Assembly: GCA_052035295.1 (NCBI GenBank) | Contig: JBPOHS010000075.1 | Span: 1-64,000, forward strand | Length of the DNA: 64,000 nucleotides | DNA from: HdN1 sp052035295 | GTDB lineage: Bacteria > Pseudomonadota > Gammaproteobacteria > Pseudomonadales > Ketobacteraceae | Direction: 5' to 3' | Part shown: positions 33,951-43,331 of the stretch, in pieces | Numbering within the stretch: the first letter of the stretch is position 1 | How the letters are laid out: each line of letters starts with the position of its first letter | Translations under genes and position numbers: made by a program | The notes under the pieces: model-generated | Told to the model about the DNA's origin: nothing | The model's database searches: none | What the model saw: the letters and a program-made list of their open reading frames with translations, nothing else

Positions 33951-35222
33951 ATGCCCCAAACCCTGACGACGCTCGATGCCTGGCTGCAATACCTCGAAGG
34001 TGTGCATCCCACCAGCATCGAGATGGGGTTGGATCGTGTCGCCACGGTCGCCCGTCGCCTGCTCGATCTTTCCGGTTTGCCCCCGACCATCACCGTTACC
34101 GGCACCAATGGCAAGGGTTCGACGGTGATGTCCATCGAAGCCGTCGCCCAGGCTCATGGCCTGCGTGTCGGCACCTATCTGTCTCCTCACTTGCTGCGTT
34201 ATAACGAGCGGGTTCGCATCGACGGTCATTGCGCTACCGATGAGCAGTTGATGGCAAGCTTTCAGGCAGTGGAGGCTGCGCGTCAGGATATCTCTCTCAC
34301 CTATTTTGAATTCGGTACCCTTGGTGCCTTGTGGCTGTTTGCCCGTGCGCAGCTGTCGTTACTGGTGCTGGAAGTCGGTCTGGGCGGGCGCCTCGACGCT
34401 GTCAACATTGTCGATTCCCGGGTAGCCGTTATCACCTCCATTGCCCTCGACCACGAGAGCTGGCTGGGTAATACGCGAGAGCAGGTGTGTTTCGAGAAAG
34501 CCGGTATCCGGCGTGCACATTGCCCCGTCGTGTGTGGAGATCGAGAGCCACCGACAAATCTCTTTGCACTTTGCGACGAGTCAGCGTCGCCCTTGTATAT
34601 GCTTGGACGTGATTACGAGGCGCGCGTGATGGGCAACGACCACACGGCTTCCAAAATCGCTGGTGCGCGCTGGTGCCTGCCGCGCACAGGGTTGTTGCCC
34701 GACAACATGGCGACGGCAATGCAGGCGTTGTCACTGGCCAACGTCTGCTCACTGAATGAACACATTCTCCTGGAAAGCCTGGCGCAGCTCGTCATTCCGG
34801 GAAGGCGTCAGCACTTGCAATCCCGACCTGCCGTTTATGTCGATGTAGGGCACAACCCGCACGCAGCGGCATCGTTGGCCGCGTGGATACGGTCGGAACT
34901 GCGTGGCGAAGGCCGTGTAACGGCCATTGTCGGCATGCTCGCTGACAAGGATTATCAGGGAACATTGTCTGCGCTGGTTGATGTCATCGACGTATGGCAA
35001 CCCGTTGATCTTGCCGGGCCGCGCGCACTTGCAGGGGCGCGCTTGGGTGAAGTGCTGGAAAACCTGGGAGGTAAGGTGTTGGCTACCGCCGGTAATCCGG
35101 TCGAAGGGTTACGCAAAATTCTTGAGCGCTCAAACGAGAGTGATACGATAATAGTGTTCGGTTCGTTCTACACCGTCTCAGATATCCTCGCATTTTACGC
35201 AAACGGCGCTCATGGAAAATAA
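33951..35222 (+). CDS. folC: bifunctional folylpolyglutamate/dihydrofolate synthase
   Basis: A 423-residue Mur-ligase-like ATP enzyme that makes dihydrofolate from dihydropteroate and adds glutamates to folates. TGTNGKGS (about 47-54) is the P-loop; LEVGLGGRLDAVN (about 139-151) and SIALDHESWLG (about 162-172) follow; VDVGHNPHAA near 296 is in the C-terminal domain. The last codons overlap the SPOR gene start by 11 bases. Operon partner of accD. Confidence 0.97.
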   Translation: MPQTLTTLDAWLQYLEGVHPTSIEMGLDRVATVARRLLDLSGLPPTITVTGTNGKGSTVMSIEAVAQAHGLRVGTYLSPHLLRYNERVRIDGHCATDEQLMASFQAVEAARQDISLTYFEFGTLGALWLFARAQLSLLVLEVGLGGRLDAVNIVDSRVAVITSIALDHESWLGNTREQVCFEKAGIRRAHCPVVCGDREPPTNLFALCDESASPLYMLGRDYEARVMGNDHTASKIAGARWCLPRTGLLPDNMATAMQALSLANVCSLNEHILLESLAQLVIPGRRQHLQSRPAVYVDVGHNPHAAASLAAWIRSELRGEGRVTAIVGMLADKDYQGTLSALVDVIDVWQPVDLAGPRALAGARLGEVLENLGGKVLATAGNPVEGLRKILERSNESDTIIVFGSFYTVSDILAFYANGAHGK

Positions 35223-35901
35223 CGGCAAGTCTCTCATCCTGCAACGTACCCTGGGCGCTGCTGTGCTCGTCGCAGCCGCTGCAACCCTGGTTCCGCTGGT
35301 GCTGGATGGCGACGGTTTGAAATCTTCACGCGAGAAACTCACCATCCCTGACGAACCCACTTTCGAATTACAGCTTGATGAGCACCAGCAACCGAAAGTT
35401 CGCATGCTGCAGGCAAAAGGCGCGATTGATCGTGCCCAGCAGGAGTCCGTTGCGGCCGTCGACGCTGATGCCGGTAGTCCGCAGACGCAGCAACCCGCCA
35501 CCGAAAACAATCCGTCGATGGAAAGTCACACAAGCGACGCGCAGGTGAATGAAAACCAGTCGATGGAAGATGTCATCCAGAAGCTGTCCCGTCCGGGGAC
35601 AGAGACCTTGAATGAACCGGCGACAAAAATGCCCGTAACGACCGAGCCAGTGGCACTGGGCGGTGACGTGGCCGACTCCTGGACCATCCAGATGGGAGCC
35701 TTCAAGGATCGCGGTAACGCCGAGCGAACGGTCGCAACGCTTGTGGGCAAAGGTTATCGCGCCTATTTGGGTACGCAAACGCCTGGCGTCTATCGGGTGC
35801 TGGTGGGGCCGGAGATCCGGCGTGACCGTGCCGAGCAGTTGCGTGACCGTGTCGCTGCTGATACGGGAACTCGCGGCGTCGTCGTGCGCTACCTGCCGTA
35901 A
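35212..35901 (+). CDS. dedD: SPOR-domain protein (DedD-like)
   Basis: A 229-residue inner-membrane protein. A short cytoplasmic start is followed by one transmembrane helix (AAVLVAAAATLVPLVL, about 14-29), then a long low-complexity periplasmic linker, and a C-terminal SPOR domain (about 150-229: WTIQMGAFKDRGNAERTVATL) that binds denuded septal peptidoglycan. This matches DedD, a cell-division accessory protein, and its place between folC and cvpA is the same as in E. coli and Pseudomonas. The start overlaps folC. Confidence 0.9.
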   Translation: MENNGKSLILQRTLGAAVLVAAAATLVPLVLDGDGLKSSREKLTIPDEPTFELQLDEHQQPKVRMLQAKGAIDRAQQESVAAVDADAGSPQTQQPATENNPSMESHTSDAQVNENQSMEDVIQKLSRPGTETLNEPATKMPVTTEPVALGGDVADSWTIQMGAFKDRGNAERTVATLVGKGYRAYLGTQTPGVYRVLVGPEIRRDRAEQLRDRVAADTGTRGVVVRYLP

Positions 35902-36009
35902 TGGCTGACCAGACACGACAACGCGTAGGCAGTTGGCGATAAATTTGATAGAATTCAGCGCTCCAGATCTGGCCCTTCCTTACCGATTCCTGACAATGAC
36001 TCCCGGACA

Positions 36010-36507
36010 ATGAACAGCGCCGACTACGTAATTATTGGCATTGTAGGCATATCGGTATTCCTCGGCTTGCGCAGGGGGTTTGTCACCGAGGCATTTTCAC
36101 TCGCTGCCTGGGTGGCGGCTTTCGTGATCGCCAAACTGTTTTGCAATTCACTGGCCCTGCTGGCTGGCAGCCTGGTGAATCCGCCGTCGCTACGGGTGCC
36201 GATCGCCTTTGTTGTGTTGTTCATTGCCACCCTGATTGTGGGGGGGCTGATCCAGCGCTTGCTGCGGGAGTTGGTCAACGTGACCGGCCTGTCGGCGACC
36301 GACCGCGCACTCGGCATGGCCTTCGGTGCCCTGCGGGGCGCGCTGATCGTGATTGTGACATTGGGGGTGCTTTCCCGTACCACCGAGATGCCCAAGGATC
36401 CGTGGTGGCGCAAATCCATTTTGATTCCAGAGTTGATGCAATTCGAAGCCTGGTCAACCCAGGTGGGTAAGGATGCCTGGCAACAGCTCAGTAAGATGAC
36501 TTCCTGA
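36010..36507 (+). CDS. cvpA: CvpA family membrane protein
   Basis: A 165-residue inner-membrane protein with four hydrophobic helices (about 4-20, 26-46, 60-80, 98-118). GLRRGFVTEAFSLAAWVAAF is the CvpA signature. In E. coli CvpA is needed for colicin V production and envelope homeostasis; the molecular function is unclear. It sits 33 bases before purF, the conserved pair. A TAGAAT hexamer near 35948 may be the -10 of a cvpA-purF promoter in the 108-base gap after the SPOR gene. Confidence 0.93.
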   Translation: MNSADYVIIGIVGISVFLGLRRGFVTEAFSLAAWVAAFVIAKLFCNSLALLAGSLVNPPSLRVPIAFVVLFIATLIVGGLIQRLLRELVNVTGLSATDRALGMAFGALRGALIVIVTLGVLSRTTEMPKDPWWRKSILIPELMQFEAWSTQVGKDAWQQLSKMTS

Positions 36508-36539
36508 TTGTTCAAGTTACGAACCCCGAGGTTTTTTCC

Positions 36540-38060
36540 ATGTGTGGAATTGTAGGTATTGTCGGTAAAAGCAACGTAAACCAGCTGATTTACGACACGC
36601 TCACCGTCTTGCAGCACCGGGGCCAGGATGCGGCCGGTATCGTCACCTGCGACGACAAAAAACTGTTCCTGCGCAAGGATAACGGCATGGTGCGCGACGT
36701 GTTTCGCGCCCGACATATGCATCGCCTGGTAGGCAACATGGGCATTGGCCACGTGCGTTACCCGACGGCAGGTTCTTCCAGTTCCGCCGAGGCGCAACCG
36801 TTTTACGTGAATTCGCCTTATGGCATTACGCTGGCGCATAACGGCAACCTCACCAATACCGAAGAAATCGGTGAAGACCTTTTCAAGGAAGATCTTCGCC
36901 ACATCAACACCAACAGCGACTCCGAAGTGTTGTTGAATGCATTTGCGCACGAGCTGCAGCGTCTGGGCAAACTGGTTGCCACCGAAGACGATGTATTCAC
37001 CGCCGTCGCTGAAGTACACAAACGCTGCCGCGGCGCATACGCGGTCGTCGCCATGATCACCGGCTATGGCATCGTGGGTTTCCGCGATCCGTTCGGTATT
37101 CGCCCCCTCTGCTTTGGGGAACGCGAATCCGAACGCGGTGTCGAGTACATGATTGCCTCCGAGAGCGTTGCGTTGCAGGCGATGGGTTTCACGCTCATTC
37201 GCGACGTCGAGCCCGGTGAAGCGGTCTACATTAACAAGGACGGGCAGCTCTTCACTCGTCAGTGCAGCCATCACCCCCTGTTTACCCCGTGCATTTTCGA
37301 GTACGTTTATCTGGCGCGTCCGGATTCGATCATGGACGGTATTTCGGTGTACAAGGCGCGTTTGCGCATGGGTGAAAAGCTGGCTGAGAAAATCAAGCGC
37401 ATCTGGCCGGACCATGACATTGACGTCATCATGCCGATTCCGGACACCAGCCGAACCGCGGCGTTACAACTGGCCAACTCGCTGGGGGTCAAATACCGTG
37501 AAGGTTTCATCAAGAACCGATACATCGGTCGCACCTTCATCATGCCCGGGCAGAGTCAGCGCAAGAAATCCGTCCGCCAGAAACTCAATCCGATCGAACT
37601 CGAATTCCACAACAAGAACGTGTTGTTGGTTGACGACTCAATCGTACGTGGCACGACGTGTAACCAGATCATCAATATGGCTCGCGAAGCCGGTGCCAAG
37701 CGCGTCTATTTCGCGTCGGCGTCACCCGCTGTACGTTTCCCCAACGTTTATGGCATCGACATGCCGGCAGCGGATGAGCTGATCGCTTCTGGCCGTACCG
37801 AGGAAGAAGTCGAAAAACTGATTGGTGCTGATCGTCTGATCTATCAGGATCTCGATGACCTGATTGCGTGCGCGCGCGGTGGTAATCCGCGCATCAGTCA
37901 TTTCGATTGTTCGGTTTTCGATGGCAAATATGTCACGGGCGATATTGATGCCGCGTATCTCAAACGGCTGGAAGATCGTCGCAACGATTCTGCCAAGCGC
38001 AAGAAATCCAAAGAAGGCATGTCGGAAGACGACATTATCGACCTTTACAACGAAGAGTGA
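36540..38060 (+). CDS. purF: amidophosphoribosyltransferase
   Basis: A 506-residue enzyme of the first committed purine step: PRPP plus glutamine gives 5-phosphoribosylamine. MCGIVGIVG gives the N-terminal nucleophile Cys2 after methionine removal, with no long propeptide. HNGNLTN near residue 101 belongs to the glutaminase domain, and VLLVDDSIVRGTT (about 361-373) is the PRPP-binding loop. Length matches E. coli PurF (505). metZ begins nine bases downstream. Confidence 0.98.
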   Translation: MCGIVGIVGKSNVNQLIYDTLTVLQHRGQDAAGIVTCDDKKLFLRKDNGMVRDVFRARHMHRLVGNMGIGHVRYPTAGSSSSAEAQPFYVNSPYGITLAHNGNLTNTEEIGEDLFKEDLRHINTNSDSEVLLNAFAHELQRLGKLVATEDDVFTAVAEVHKRCRGAYAVVAMITGYGIVGFRDPFGIRPLCFGERESERGVEYMIASESVALQAMGFTLIRDVEPGEAVYINKDGQLFTRQCSHHPLFTPCIFEYVYLARPDSIMDGISVYKARLRMGEKLAEKIKRIWPDHDIDVIMPIPDTSRTAALQLANSLGVKYREGFIKNRYIGRTFIMPGQSQRKKSVRQKLNPIELEFHNKNVLLVDDSIVRGTTCNQIINMAREAGAKRVYFASASPAVRFPNVYGIDMPAADELIASGRTEEEVEKLIGADRLIYQDLDDLIACARGGNPRISHFDCSVFDGKYVTGDIDAAYLKRLEDRRNDSAKRKKSKEGMSEDDIIDLYNEE

Positions 38061-38069
38061 GGCTTGACG

Positions 38070-39266
38070 ATGGAATGGGACGATCTGGGGGAGCTTGGGG
38101 TTGAAACCAAGGCCATTCGTACCGGTCAACTGCGTACTGAATTCGGCGCGCACTCCGAAGCGATATTCGCCACGTCGAGCTTTGTTTTTGACAGTGCAGA
38201 ACAAGCTGCGGCCCGTTTCTCGGGGGCTGAACCGGGCTTTATCTATTCCCGTTTTTCCAATCCGACGGTAGCAGCGTTTGAAACCCGGCTTGCCGCCATG
38301 GAGGGTGCCGAGCGCTGCGTCGCGACCGCGTCCGGCATGAGCGCGATCATGGCGGTGATGCAGGCACTGTTACAAAGCGGCGATGAAGTCGTTTCGTCCC
38401 GCAGCATTTTCGGCACGACCAACGTTCTGTTCGAGAAATACCTGCGCAAGTTCGGCATCACGACGACTTTTGTCTCGCTCACGGATCCCGAGCAGTGGAA
38501 GGCCGCCGTTACGCCAAGAACGCGTATCCTTTTTCTCGAAACCCCCTCCAACCCCTTGTCCGAAGTGGCTGATATCCCGCGTCTGGCAGAAATTGCCCAT
38601 GAAGCCGGGGCATTGTTGGTTGTTGATAACTGCTTCTGTACGCCCGCCCTGCAGCGCCCGTTGGCGCTGGGCGCGGATCTCATCGTACATTCCGCCACCA
38701 AGTTTCTCGACGGGCAGGGCCGGTGCATTGGCGGGGCTGTCTGTGGTCCTTCCAAGCTGATGGAAGAAGTCTACGGCTATCTGCGCACGGCGGGGCCCAC
38801 CATGAGCCCATTCAACGCCTGGGTATTTCTCAAGGGGCTGGAAACCTTGACCTTGCGCATGCAGGCACATTCCGCCAGTGCGCTGCGTTTGGCCGATTGG
38901 CTGGAACAACAGGCGGGCATCGACAAGGTACATTACGCAGGGCTTCCTACTCACCCGCAACACCTGCTGGCGCGACAACAGCAGGATGCGTTCGGTGGAG
39001 TTTTGTCCTTCGAAGTGTCTGGTGGCAAGGAAGAAGCCTGGCGCTTCATCAACGCGACACGCCTCTTTTCTATCACGGCCAACCTGGGGGACACCAAGTC
39101 GACGATTACCCATCCGGCGACCACCACGCACGGCAGGCTGAGCCCCGAAGATCGGGAGCGGGCCGGCATCAAGGACAATCTCATCCGCATTGCCGTGGGC
39201 CTCGAAGCCGTCGACGACCTCAAACGTGATCTCCAGCGGGCGCTGCTCGCCATCAGGAACGGATAA
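38070..39266 (+). CDS. metZ: O-succinylhomoserine sulfhydrylase
   Basis: A 398-residue PLP enzyme of the cystathionine gamma-synthase family. The PLP lysine is Lys211 in HSATKFLDG, and SRFSNPT (about 64-70) is the substrate-site motif. Position directly after purF and the sequence style match Pseudomonas MetZ, which makes homocysteine directly from O-succinylhomoserine and sulfide. I chose ATG 38070 with GTGAGG seven bases upstream; a TTG six bases earlier is less likely. Distinguishing it from MetB or MetY rests mainly on synteny. Confidence 0.92.
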   Translation: MEWDDLGELGVETKAIRTGQLRTEFGAHSEAIFATSSFVFDSAEQAAARFSGAEPGFIYSRFSNPTVAAFETRLAAMEGAERCVATASGMSAIMAVMQALLQSGDEVVSSRSIFGTTNVLFEKYLRKFGITTTFVSLTDPEQWKAAVTPRTRILFLETPSNPLSEVADIPRLAEIAHEAGALLVVDNCFCTPALQRPLALGADLIVHSATKFLDGQGRCIGGAVCGPSKLMEEVYGYLRTAGPTMSPFNAWVFLKGLETLTLRMQAHSASALRLADWLEQQAGIDKVHYAGLPTHPQHLLARQQQDAFGGVLSFEVSGGKEEAWRFINATRLFSITANLGDTKSTITHPATTTHGRLSPEDRERAGIKDNLIRIAVGLEAVDDLKRDLQRALLAIRNG

Positions 39267-39337
39267 TCCCGACCCGGCCCCGGTGAAATTCCTTGTGCTA
39301 TTCTGGATGGTTAAAGGAATTCTCCGAGGTCTCAGTT

Positions 39338-40270
39338 GTGAAAGCAGACGCCATCAGTCGAGTCATTCAGCAGGTCAACTCGGTCGTTCTGGGAAAGCCT
39401 CGCGAGGTCAAACTGTCGGTTGCCTGCCTGCTGGCCAAAGGGCACCTGCTTATCGAAGATTTGCCGGGCATGGGCAAGACGACATTGGCCAATGCCCTGG
39501 CAAAATCGGTGGGACTGAGTTTTCAGCGGGTCCAATTCACCAGTGACCTGATGCCCTCGGACATATTGGGCGTCAGCATCTACCGGCAAGACCTGCAGGC
39601 GTTTGAGTTCAAGCCCGGTCCGTTGTTTACACATCTTCTCCTTGCCGACGAGATCAATCGCACCACTCCCAAGACCCAAAGTGCCTTGCTGGAAGCCATG
39701 GAAGAGTGGCAGGTCAGCGTGGAAGGGGAGACGCGCTCCTTACCATCCCCGTTTTTCGTCATTGCCACGCAGAACCCGTTCAACCAGATGGGCACCTTTC
39801 CGTTGCCGGAATCACAAATGGACCGGTTTCTGATGTGCATCAGTCTGGGATATCCCGATCCTGCCGTGGAGCGCCGCTTGCTCAAGGGGGATGATCAGCG
39901 GACGATATTGTCGGCGTTATCGGCAGCGACGCATCGTGAACAGCTGGAACAGTTGCAGGCCCATGTTGTCGAGGTGAAGCTGTCCGATGCAGTCATTGAT
40001 TATGTGCAGAAGCTGGTGCACGCAACGCGCCATCATCCGCGTGTTGAGTGTGGGTTGTCACCGCGCGGGGCGATTGCTCTGGTCCGCGCAGCACAAGCCT
40101 GGGCACTGGTCGAAAATCGTGATTACGTGATTCCCGACGATGTCCAGGCGGTATTCGTGGCCGTGGCGGCCCATCGCCTCAGTTGTCCCTCCGATCAAGG
40201 AGGGCACCGGGAAGGCCGTGTCATTGCGCAGGAAATTCTGGATAAAACCGATATCCTCGGGCGGCGCTGA
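39338..40270 (+). CDS. MoxR-family AAA+ ATPase
   Basis: A 310-residue AAA+ protein of the MoxR family (APE2220/MRP type). The Walker A is DLPGMGKTTL (about 39-48), the Walker B LLLADEINR (about 99-107), sensor 1 IATQNPF (about 141-147) and sensor 2 CGLSPRGAI (about 238-246). MoxR ATPases act with neighbouring DUF58 or von Willebrand proteins as assembly chaperones. I chose GTG 39338 with GAGG eight bases upstream; the frame opens at 39293 without conserved residues. The DUF58 gene starts one base after the stop. Confidence 0.92.
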   Translation: MKADAISRVIQQVNSVVLGKPREVKLSVACLLAKGHLLIEDLPGMGKTTLANALAKSVGLSFQRVQFTSDLMPSDILGVSIYRQDLQAFEFKPGPLFTHLLLADEINRTTPKTQSALLEAMEEWQVSVEGETRSLPSPFFVIATQNPFNQMGTFPLPESQMDRFLMCISLGYPDPAVERRLLKGDDQRTILSALSAATHREQLEQLQAHVVEVKLSDAVIDYVQKLVHATRHHPRVECGLSPRGAIALVRAAQAWALVENRDYVIPDDVQAVFVAVAAHRLSCPSDQGGHREGRVIAQEILDKTDILGRR

Positions 40271-40271
40271 T

Positions 40272-41225
40272 ATGGCGATGCGTGACTGGCTTCGTCACCG
40301 TTGGCAAGTTTGGCTGGAACGCCGTCTGCCGCGCCTCAAGCATATCCAGCTGACGCAGCGGAATACGTTCATTTTTCCCGGTGAGGAGGGCCTGGCATTC
40401 CTCGCGGTGGTACTGCTGGTGTTTATTGGCGGAATCAACTACGAAAACAGTTTGATGCTGGGCACGTCTTTCATGTTGGCCTCCCTGTTCCTGGTCACCA
40501 TTGTTGCCACCTTTCTCAATCTCTCCGGGATACAGTTATCCTGCCCGCGCGCGGACGCTGCGCACGTGGGCGAACTGGCGTTCGTGGAGTTGTCGCTGGA
40601 TGCCGCCAAGGGTTCGCGTTATGGTGTGGTGATCCGGCTGGGCGATTTCAGGGCGACAGTAGCCGTCGAGCCGGGCACGCCGGTCAGTGTCAAGGTGCCT
40701 TTCGTTGCATTGCGGCGCGGTAAGGGATACCCCCCACGCATACTGCTCGAAAGTCGCTATCCGTTCGGCTTTGTGCGCGCCTGGACCTGGTTGTCGCTGG
40801 ACCAGTTTGCGATCATTTTTCCGAAACCCTTGCCATGCGAATTACTGGCAGAGGGGGAAAGTGATCACGGCAAGAAGCAAACCATCAAACGCCATGAAGA
40901 GGAGGAGTATGCCGGTGTTCGTGAATATCGCGCCGGTGATTCCCTGAAAGCCGTGCACTGGAAGCAGCTGGCCAAGAGCGGGTCGCTCTATACGAAAGTG
41001 CGTGAAGGCAGCACGGCAACAACTTCGATGTTGAACTTGCACAGCGTTCCCGGCCCCGGTCTGGAAGCCCGGCTGGGGCAGCTCGCCTACTGGGTCGATG
41101 AATTGACCCGCAAGCAGATTCCGTTCGGTTTGGCACTTCCATCGGCCAGCCTCGCGGTCGGCAACGGGCCGCAGCACTGGTCCAGGGCCATGCATCTGCT
41201 CGCACTCTACGGCATGGGTGATTGA
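40272..41225 (+). CDS. DUF58 domain protein
   Basis: A 317-residue membrane protein. Two hydrophobic helices (about 38-54 and 60-82) precede a cytoplasmic or periplasmic DUF58 region whose signature EYAGVREYRAGDSLKAVHWKQLAKSG (split at about 213-238) is clear. DUF58 proteins are constant partners of MoxR ATPases and transglutaminases. It lies one base after moxR and overlaps the tgpA start, so the three are cotranscribed. The biochemical function is unknown. Confidence 0.9.
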   Translation: MAMRDWLRHRWQVWLERRLPRLKHIQLTQRNTFIFPGEEGLAFLAVVLLVFIGGINYENSLMLGTSFMLASLFLVTIVATFLNLSGIQLSCPRADAAHVGELAFVELSLDAAKGSRYGVVIRLGDFRATVAVEPGTPVSVKVPFVALRRGKGYPPRILLESRYPFGFVRAWTWLSLDQFAIIFPKPLPCELLAEGESDHGKKQTIKRHEEEEYAGVREYRAGDSLKAVHWKQLAKSGSLYTKVREGSTATTSMLNLHSVPGPGLEARLGQLAYWVDELTRKQIPFGLALPSASLAVGNGPQHWSRAMHLLALYGMGD

Positions 41226-41227
41226 AC

Positions 41228-43300
41228 GTGCTTGCTAAACGCACTTTCGCCTTCAGCACGCCGCCCCGGCCCGAAAGCCAGTCGTCGCCCGACGACATCG
41301 TTTATGCCATGCCTCGGGCAAGCTTGCTGGGGTTGCTGGTCACCATGGTGGCCTGTTTCCTGCCTCATGCGCCGCGTTTGCCGGTGTGGATGTGGCTGGT
41401 GGCCAGTGTCTGTATTGCCTACCGCCTGTTGGTACTGGCGCAGCGATTGAGCTTTCCCGGAACGCTCTTCAAACTGACGCTCGCGATATCCGTAACCTGG
41501 TTACTGGTGCGCGAATACGGCACCCTGATGGCACCGGATGGCGGGGTTGCCTTTCTGCTGCTGGGTTATTTCCTCAAAATGCTGGAAATGCATTATCGGC
41601 GCGATGCGATGGTGCTCATGCTGCTTTCGTTTTTTGTCATTCCCATGCAGTTTCTCTATGAAACCGATTTCCTGGGAACGCTGTGGGTGCTCTTGTGCTT
41701 TGTGCTGATCCTGGCCACGCTGGTCAGTTTTCATCAGCAGAGTGAATCCGTGTTCCATCCGCGCGCGTTTGCGGTGGGGGCGCGTTTGTTGGGATTCGCG
41801 ATTCCCCTGACGGTGCTGCTGTTTTTGTTCTTTCCACGTATTCCCCCGTTCTGGCATTTGCCCTCGACCAAGCCGGCCCAAACCATTGGCCTCAGTGAGC
41901 AAATGGATCTGCAGAATCTGGGCGAGCTGTTCAAAACGGGTAACGTCGCTTTCCGGGCGGAGTTCCTATCCAAAAATCCGGATCGCAGCCAACTCTACTG
42001 GCGTGGCGTCGTCATGGAGCGTTTTGACGGGGTATCCTGGTCAGTGCGTGAAGCAAGACAAAATGTACCGCTGCCTTCGTCATCCGATTTTGACGCCGTG
42101 GACTATCGGATCTATCTCGAACCCACCCGCCAACGTTATCTGTTCTTCCTGTCACCATTGGCCTATATGCGTGGCGTTACCGGCGAGCGTCATGAAAACG
42201 ATTCGGTCAGGACGGCACAACCGTTGACGACACAACAGGTCTATCAGGCCGGCATGGGCCGGGATACTGGTATGTTGCGTTACTCATCGGCGCAAAATAT
42301 AGAGGACAACCTGTTGCTGCCACCCGAGGCGGCGCCTCGAACGCGTGAGCAGGCCCGACGTTTGTTTGATAACGCCGGCCGTGATACGCCAAGATTCATA
42401 GAAGCCATTCAACAATGGATATTTACCGAAAATTTTTCCTACACCTTGTCCCCGCCACCAACGAGTGGACAAGTCGTCGATGATTTTTTGTTTCGCACCC
42501 GGGCAGGATACTGCAGTCATTATGCCAGTGCCGTTGCCGTGATGCTGCGGGCCGTGGGGATTCCTGCGCGTGTGGTTGGCGGTTATCAGGGCGGCGAATA
42601 TCAGGACGCCGGAAACTACTGGATCATTCATCAGTATGATGCGCACGCCTGGGTCGAATACTTTGATGATGAGGCAGGCTGGTCCAGGCTCGATCCGACT
42701 GCAGCCATTTCACCGTTCCGTATCGAGCGAGGCATGGAACGGATGAGTGCACTCGAAGCGGGCGCCTTCTTCGAGTCCTACGCGGTCAACCAGTGGCCAG
42801 TGTTCCGTCAGATCAGGCGTGGAATCGACTACCTCAATTACCAGTGGATTGTGAATGTCGTGGGCTACCAGCAACAGGACAGGGATGGATTGCTCACTTC
42901 CTGGTTCGGTGGAACCGATATGAAAAACTGGTTGCCCGGGTTGGCCGGCGGGAGCGTGACGCTGTTGGTTGTGTTCTGGTTGTACATGCTATGGCGTGAA
43001 CGGCCACGCCCATTGCATCCACTCGATGCGGCCATGCTCAAGGTGGTTAAGCGTGTGGCGGTACGTTTTCGCCCCCGTCGGGACGGCGAGACCATTGGGG
43101 CGTACTGTCAGGACTATGCCCATGGTGGGGGGCCGGACAGCGCCGAGTTGCTTGCGCTCTGTGATCAGTATCACCGTCTGCGTTATCGTCACGAAATTGC
43201 GGCACCGGCCAAAGTTGTCGCCAAGACAGACCGGCACAGGAATGATAGACTGCGGAGCGCGCTCGCTGCGTTCCGGCGCCGGGCAAGTCACTTCCAATAA
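41228..43300 (+). CDS. tgpA: TgpA-type membrane transglutaminase
   Basis: A 690-residue protein with about six N-terminal transmembrane helices (1-190), a periplasmic transglutaminase-like core and one more helix near 570-590 before a cytoplasmic tail. The catalytic triad reads Cys429 (YCSHYASAVAVMLRA), His473 (DAHAWVEYF) and Asp489 (RLDPTA). P. aeruginosa TgpA has this layout and is needed for viability. The start is uncertain: GTG 41228 has GGGTGA six bases upstream; TTG 41222 is the alternative. It ends the moxR-DUF58-tgpA run. Confidence 0.93.
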   Translation: MLAKRTFAFSTPPRPESQSSPDDIVYAMPRASLLGLLVTMVACFLPHAPRLPVWMWLVASVCIAYRLLVLAQRLSFPGTLFKLTLAISVTWLLVREYGTLMAPDGGVAFLLLGYFLKMLEMHYRRDAMVLMLLSFFVIPMQFLYETDFLGTLWVLLCFVLILATLVSFHQQSESVFHPRAFAVGARLLGFAIPLTVLLFLFFPRIPPFWHLPSTKPAQTIGLSEQMDLQNLGELFKTGNVAFRAEFLSKNPDRSQLYWRGVVMERFDGVSWSVREARQNVPLPSSSDFDAVDYRIYLEPTRQRYLFFLSPLAYMRGVTGERHENDSVRTAQPLTTQQVYQAGMGRDTGMLRYSSAQNIEDNLLLPPEAAPRTREQARRLFDNAGRDTPRFIEAIQQWIFTENFSYTLSPPPTSGQVVDDFLFRTRAGYCSHYASAVAVMLRAVGIPARVVGGYQGGEYQDAGNYWIIHQYDAHAWVEYFDDEAGWSRLDPTAAISPFRIERGMERMSALEAGAFFESYAVNQWPVFRQIRRGIDYLNYQWIVNVVGYQQQDRDGLLTSWFGGTDMKNWLPGLAGGSVTLLVVFWLYMLWRERPRPLHPLDAAMLKVVKRVAVRFRPRRDGETIGAYCQDYAHGGGPDSAELLALCDQYHRLRYRHEIAAPAKVVAKTDRHRNDRLRSALAAFRRRASHFQ

Positions 43301-43331
43301 GAATTATCAGACTTAGAGCAGGCAGTTACCA